DNA from: Symsagittifera roscoffensis
Taxonomy: Eukaryota > Xenacoelomorpha > Acoela > Convolutidae
Assembly (NCBI RefSeq): GCF_963678635.1
Contig: NC_087065.1
Location: forward strand, 34,345,679-34,409,678
Direction: 5' to 3'
DNA: 64,000 nt
The position numbers were made by a program, and so were the translations under genes. The notes below the pieces were generated by a model. That model saw only the letters and a list, made by a program, of their open reading frames with translations. It did not search any database and was not told the DNA's origin. Shown in pieces: positions 59,300-64,000 of this stretch (the stretch's first letter is position 1; each line of letters starts with the position of its first letter).

Positions 59300-61582
59300 T
59301 CAGGAGAACTCGCACTTATGACTACATGAAGGAATCAAACAGGTAACATTTTCCCTAAAATACTGTTCCATGTGGTGCAAATGACCTCCATGGCCACATC
59401 CCTGACACCAAACAAACAGACTTTTCACAGGCTGCTTACAGTACGCACATTTTGCGCACTTAAGGCACTTCGAGCACCGTCGATTGATAAACGATGACTT
59501 ACAGCACGTAGACCTCAACTTCATTTGCATGTTGGAATGTCTATCAATTATTCGATCTAAGCACACATCACAGCCATATTTGCACTTTTCGTCGCAATGC
59601 TTCTTCAAGTAATGACGCTCAAACTTTCCCACTTTCTCTCGAAAGTTGGAGATAGGAAACCGCGTGCTGATATCACAAGCTTCCACGTAGAGGCCCATTG
59701 AGCTGAGTAAGTTATGATACGACAGAATCCAATCTTTGAAAGACAACAGGATTTCTCCATCACCGCAGACGTCAGAACCACTGCAATCAGGGAACTTGAA
59801 TTCATTTTGTAAAATAATCAAAGCTGACACTGCGAACTGAATTTGGCCAAGTCTCTCGATCAAATCTTTCAGCAAAGAAAACAGAAATTTTAAGGAGGGC
59901 TTTTGGCCCGAAAAAGGCGTGGCAAAAGGCAGCAGTGAATTACTTTGAACAGCACTTAATTGATTATCCGCTCGAACAGTAATGGGCGCAGCCTTAACTA
60001 TGAAAGCGAATCGGACATTACTTTGTAGCGTATCATCTTCTTCAATTTCAGTTTGACTGTCTTCATCGTGACTGATAGCAAGCACGGCTGTTTTCTCTTT
60101 GAGGTCATGCTGTGTATTGTACGGGTTATGAGGAACCAACCCCAAAACCCCGACTGGCCGCGATGACTCATTCTGCCGTTTCATGTTTCCCCAGTCAAAG
60201 TCACTGGCTTCAGTTGAGGTCTCGCTGAAATTATGCCACTCAGGTGGTTTGATAAAGGCTGCCTGCTTAGATTCTACAGGCCTCATCTTTTGAGCAGCTA
60301 CATTTTTCTCCGTATTAGCCGAAGCATTTCGCGATTTGGATATCGACCTTTGCGACTTTGGAAATATTTTTGATAGGAGTTTCCATGTCTCGGCGACATG
60401 AGTTAGTGAACATGCACTGGCAACTTTTGCATTCATCTCACACGACGCGACAGGTTCATTGTGATTTAACTTATATTGCTTCAGACAAGTTAAAAACGGG
60501 TCTCGATCATCAGACCTGGTCAAATCAGTTATTATAGACTCCCCTGACAGCGGACCATCAGTATGTGCTTCAACCTCACAGAGATCCGCAATTGACGAAA
60601 ACTTCACATTGTAAGGCACAGTGCATGTCTCAGGGACAAGGGCATTGTCGAAGCTATGGTGCCTCAATGTTTTGTCACCTCCGACCGAAAGAAAAGAGTC
60701 AATAGATTTGTCATAAAAGCAAAACTTTGAAACCTTCCTGGAATGCCCTCCGAAGGAATGACTGGGAAGGAAAGGACGATTGATGTTCCAGCACAAAATG
60801 TTTTGGTCAAAAGTACTGGCAGCTGAAACAATATGTTCATTAGATGACGGACGCCATTTTATGCAGTCAACCGGCAAGAAAAACTTAATAGACTGCTGTG
60901 ATTGTCTAGATTCTGTAACGTTCCAAACCTTAATGTAGCAGTCACGACCACCTGAAGCCAATGTGTCGCGTTTATTCGGGTGCCAATCGCAACAGAACAC
61001 AGGTCCATCGTGACCAAAAAACTTGTCAGATTTCGAGGATGAGGCGAAACTACTTTGAGCTGTCAAATCAATGACCTCGATGCAATTTTCAAGGCAAGCA
61101 GCAAACTGGTTATCCCGATGAGGATTCCAACTTACTTTTTGTACACTATTTTTATATTTCACTTTCATTCGCGTTTCAGATTGCCTTAGATCTAGTAGAA
61201 CTACTTCGTCACGAGCCGAGACCAATAACAGATTCCGATCATGCGGATGGAAACTAAGAGAGCTAACACTTCGTTCAACTCTGTTTTCATAACTATGTAA
61301 AGTGTTTAAACGTGAAGGAGAAAAACTCTTTACAATGACATGAGTTGTACTTGTTCCAACTGCAATTAGAGAACTGTCAATCTGATTCCATGAGACGTCC
61401 TGGTAAGTTATTCTTCGCTTTTGATCGTATGCAGATGATACTTGAAGTTTGAAAATCCCATCGGAGAAATCATATACATTCAGTAGATTATTTCCACAAA
61501 CTGCCACGGCCGCACCATTTGGGGCACAGTCTAGGGAAAATGGCTCTTTGTCAATTAAAACTGATAGCATATCAAATTTCAA
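59300..61582 (-). CDS. WDR24: WDR24-like GATOR2 subunit (single exon, 760 aa)
   Basis: WDR24 is part of GATOR2, which opposes GATOR1 and so lets amino acids activate mTORC1 at the lysosome. The ORF is intact and uninterrupted. WD40 blades fill about residues 20-310: SFHPHDRNLLLVSARDEVVLLDL (about 110-132), GHDGPVFCCDWHPNKRDTLAS with GGRDCYIKVWNV (190-222), and IKWRPSSNEHIVSAAST. The GPVFCCDWHP and GGRD...KVW block is nearly the human sequence. A low-complexity middle follows. The last 98 residues (about 663-760) are a Cys/His-rich zinc module ending CQGCGHGGHLHHM and CSHKCEF, the signature of WDR24/WDR59/MIOS. Human WDR24 is 790 aa, so this is about full length. WDR59 is the alternative; the WD40 block favours WDR24. 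Confidence 0.9.
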   Translation of the reverse strand: MKFDMLSVLIDKEPFSLDCAPNGAAVAVCGNNLLNVYDFSDGIFKLQVSSAYDQKRRITYQDVSWNQIDSSLIAVGTSTTHVIVKSFSPSRLNTLHSYENRVERSVSSLSFHPHDRNLLLVSARDEVVLLDLRQSETRMKVKYKNSVQKVSWNPHRDNQFAACLENCIEVIDLTAQSSFASSSKSDKFFGHDGPVFCCDWHPNKRDTLASGGRDCYIKVWNVTESRQSQQSIKFFLPVDCIKWRPSSNEHIVSAASTFDQNILCWNINRPFLPSHSFGGHSRKVSKFCFYDKSIDSFLSVGGDKTLRHHSFDNALVPETCTVPYNVKFSSIADLCEVEAHTDGPLSGESIITDLTRSDDRDPFLTCLKQYKLNHNEPVASCEMNAKVASACSLTHVAETWKLLSKIFPKSQRSISKSRNASANTEKNVAAQKMRPVESKQAAFIKPPEWHNFSETSTEASDFDWGNMKRQNESSRPVGVLGLVPHNPYNTQHDLKEKTAVLAISHDEDSQTEIEEDDTLQSNVRFAFIVKAAPITVRADNQLSAVQSNSLLPFATPFSGQKPSLKFLFSLLKDLIERLGQIQFAVSALIILQNEFKFPDCSGSDVCGDGEILLSFKDWILSYHNLLSSMGLYVEACDISTRFPISNFREKVGKFERHYLKKHCDEKCKYGCDVCLDRIIDRHSNMQMKLRSTCCKSSFINRRCSKCLKCAKCAYCKQPVKSLFVWCQGCGHGGHLHHMEQYFRENVTCLIPSCSHKCEFS

Positions 61583-61863
61583 AGAAGCTCAAATTCCTGA
61601 AAAAGTTACCGTTAGATTCTGATAGTCTCCTCAGATTACGTGGTGCGGCTTCGCGCTAACGGATATCAAGAAGTTTTGAGGAAACGATGCATATTTTAAT
61701 TGTCAAATAAGATATTTTATGGATAGAAAAGTGTTTAAATTAGGTTTTAGTTTAAAAAAAAAGGTTAAAAAAAGATCAAAAATTTCAAATGTTAGTTCGA
61801 ACGTTTTCGCCTATTTTCAGCTTCATCAGTATTAACATTTATGACAATATATACAAAATGATC

Positions 61864-62278
61864 CAAGATCAAGAAAAAGTGCGAACAAGTAAATGATACA
61901 GCCGAGATACATTACCGAGAAGCAACACTTAGAATTGTCACACATTCTGAGCTCGAAAAAGCAAAAAAAAAAGAGAAACGTTTGCTTATCTCACAAAGAG
62001 AAGCATTCGCGTCAGAATTTAAATTCTGGGAAACTTGTGAAAAACAGATTGCAACTCTCTCCCATCATCAGGGATGTAAAATATGGTATGGCAATATTAT
62101 TGCACACCGAAATTCCATTATTGTTATGGCTGCTGCGCCTCCAATAAATTATTGCAATTATGGCAATTATGGAAAAATAGGGGTGAGTATGGTAAATTCA
62201 ACAAAACCATTAAACAAAAAGCTGGATTTTACTTCCGAAAAATCTAGTCTTTATTCAAAATTGCTGCAACTGTGCTAA
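61864..62278 (+). CDS. Unrecognised charged ORF, possibly an exon or element remnant
   Basis: An open frame without an early ATG reads EIHYREATLRIVTHSELEKA, then RLLISQREAFASEFKFWETC, a helical, charged pattern. It ends at 62278 after an Asn/Tyr-rich stretch. It lies 280 bases upstream of the divergent WDR24-like start. No domain is recognised; a coiled-coil exon or a retroelement ORF1 piece are both possible. Confidence 0.3.
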
Positions 62279-62815
62279 CATCCCAATAACCGGCGTTACA
62301 ATGCAGAAAAACTTGGGCTTCAAGATTGACAGGGCTCAATTTCTTCCGGTATTCAGTGAAAATCCCACTGAAGTAAACATGCACTGGGATTAGTGTATGT
62401 TTACTCAGTAAATAATGTAAATATGTTTACACAGTAAATACTCAGTAAACAAAACTGCACAGCTCGGTTTCCATAATTGCACAATAATGAGTTGAAATGG
62501 AATTTTTTTCCCATAAACTATTGCCCTAATAATATTAGCGCCCTCCAATTATTGTATGGTATGGTATGGCCATAATGGCCCTAAACAATTATTGTTTTAC
62601 ATCTCTGCCCATCATCGATCCTGGTGGTTTTCTCTGGTCCACAAGTCGCAGAAGCCGTCTTTGTTGTGAAATCGAATGAAGAACAAAACTTATGACTCAT
62701 CGCCTCTTAATAAGTTATTTGTAAAAAAAATATATCCACAACCTGCACGGGCAGCAACCTCTGGACGTGAAAAAAGGTTATTAAGAAAAAAGCTCAAAAA
62801 TTTCAAACGTTAGTT

Positions 62816-62991
62816 CTCTAAAATCCCTCAGAGGGCGCTCCACATACAGGCACAAACATCAAACATAACAAATCACAAACATCACACATAACAAATCTTT
62901 TAGCCTAATTGTTGTGATAAACTTATTAAATAGATTTGTTATGTTTGATGTTTGTGCCTGTATTAGGAGCGCCCTCTGAGGGATTTTAGAG
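62816..62991. mobile_element. MITE with terminal inverted repeats of about 55 bases
   Basis: CTCTAAAATCCCTCAGAGGG at 62816 is the exact inverse of the end at 62991. The pairing continues inward through GCGCTCC and CAGGCACAAACATCAAACAT, so the two arms make up most of this 176-base element. Loop sequence lies at about 62887-62934. No ORF. DNA-transposon-derived; superfamily not determined. Confidence 0.8.
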
Positions 62992-63256
62992 ACAGGTCTG
63001 TCAAGTGGCTTTCTGTGGGGAGGTGGGAAACTGGAGCTGGCTTGAGGAGTCTGGTGGTGCGCCGCTGGACCTACTGAGCTCGGGTGAGTTTGTTCCTTGT
63101 TTTTGATATTTATAATTCGATTTTAAAATTTAAATTAATTTAGTTGTTTTTTTTATTTGCTGATTTGTAAAATTCCCACTAACCGCTTATCATGGCTCAG
63201 TTCAGTCCCCTAAAATCCAGTCAAAATCCTTTTTTTTACCTTTATGCTGCGTCAAG

Positions 63257-64000
63257 ATGAGGAAAAACAACAAAGAGTGTACAAGCAAAGATTGCTTAAA
63301 ACCTTCAGGACTGATAAATTGGATTAGATGTGATTGTTGTTCTAGTTGGTATCATATCAATTGTGTAAATATTTCTCTTAGCGACTCTAAGAAAAACCAA
63401 TGGTTTCAGTGTCTTTTATGCAATGATGTAAAATCTGTTAATAAAGCAACAATAGGTAATGCTTTAGTGCTAGACAATTATGTTAATACAGCCATCTCAA
63501 ATGTCCGAGTACTCAAAAGAGTACCAAAAGACTCGCGTGTTCCCTTGGCGGAAAGTCTGTCGGACAAAATAAATGACATCGTCTACAATGTAGAAGATGT
63601 TACAAATTGGCTAACGTTTTTTAGCGTCGTTCTTGTTTTTTTTTGGAGCAACCGAAAAGAAGTGGACGCAAACAGACCACAAGCATGAGTTCAATGATAA
63701 ATAAAAAAAATTCGAGCAAATGACGTGTCACTTCCAAAACCCCATCCCCAAGTTTCAAGCCCGCCTCTGAGTGACCTCGAGCAGAGAATAAAGTTAATAA
63801 GTAGTAAGCTCGATGAAGGAAATATAAAGGGAGGAATGAGGCTTGCTGCTTCGAGGACAAAATAGCTCCATTTTCAACTGATAACTATCAAAAATTGTTG
63901 TCTAAGCACCCGCAGCGAGCCAAATTTGCAGCTCCAAATCCAGAAAAGTTGGATAGTTTTTTCGTAACCGATTTCGACCTATACAAAGCGATAATGTCCT
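63257..64000 (+). pseudogene. Retroelement with PHD finger, frameshifted, cut by window end
   Basis: ATG at 63257 leads to a PHD-type zinc finger: CTSKDC, then CDCCSSWYHINC, then W-F-Q-C-L-L-C (residues about 8-55). After the stop at 63688 another frame gives PLSDLEQRIKLISSKLDEGN and MRLAAS. A one-base shift near 63855 then gives EDKIAPFSTDNYQKLLSKHP. This last block resembles the linker before the reverse transcriptase domain in a PHD-bearing retroelement group of invertebrates. The reverse transcriptase itself would lie beyond the window. Inactive here. Confidence 0.6.

Overview
This window is AT-rich nuclear DNA from an animal. I cannot name the species. The evidence is three conserved metazoan genes with GT..AG introns, plus many decayed retroelement and short repeat copies. 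The recognisable protein families (WDR24, CEP152, CCPG1) fit an invertebrate with fairly diverged sequences.

Right half (about 34.4-61.6 kb): three minus-strand genes lie head to tail. WDR24-like (59300-61582, one exon) encodes a GATOR2 subunit of the mTORC1 amino-acid pathway. CEP152/Asterless-like (40345-59007, 19 exons modelled) encodes a centriole-duplication scaffold. CCPG1-like (34428-39689, 8 exons modelled) encodes a candidate ER-phagy receptor with a single membrane span. I joined exons by hand, and every junction used keeps phase. One CEP152 exon (about 45354-45473) needs either a secondary acceptor or a one-base repair. The large introns hold LINE, SINE-like and foldback elements.

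Middle (7657-36308): a 14.3 kb unit is present twice, directly head to tail (7657-21980 and 21981-36308), and is nearly identical. Its left edge lies in a minisatellite and its right edge cuts a SINE-like element. Each copy carries decayed or unrecognised ORFs, a Ty3-type reverse transcriptase fragment, RING-like ORFs, a TATA-box-led ORF, about 6 kb of gene-free AT-rich DNA, and the last exon of the CCPG1-like gene. Only the right copy's exon sits next to the rest of that gene; the left one is an orphan or an alternative last exon.

Left edge (1-7656): two direct copies of a 1.3 kb repeat are each followed by a broken P-loop NTPase/SF1-helicase-like gene. The second copy is longer and ends in short palindrome-rich minisatellites.

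Right edge (61.6-64 kb): this holds an unrecognised ORF, a MITE with long terminal inverted repeats, and the start of a frameshifted PHD-finger retroelement that runs off the window.

No rRNA or true tRNA gene and no CRISPR array was seen. All family calls come from reading motifs, not from a database search.
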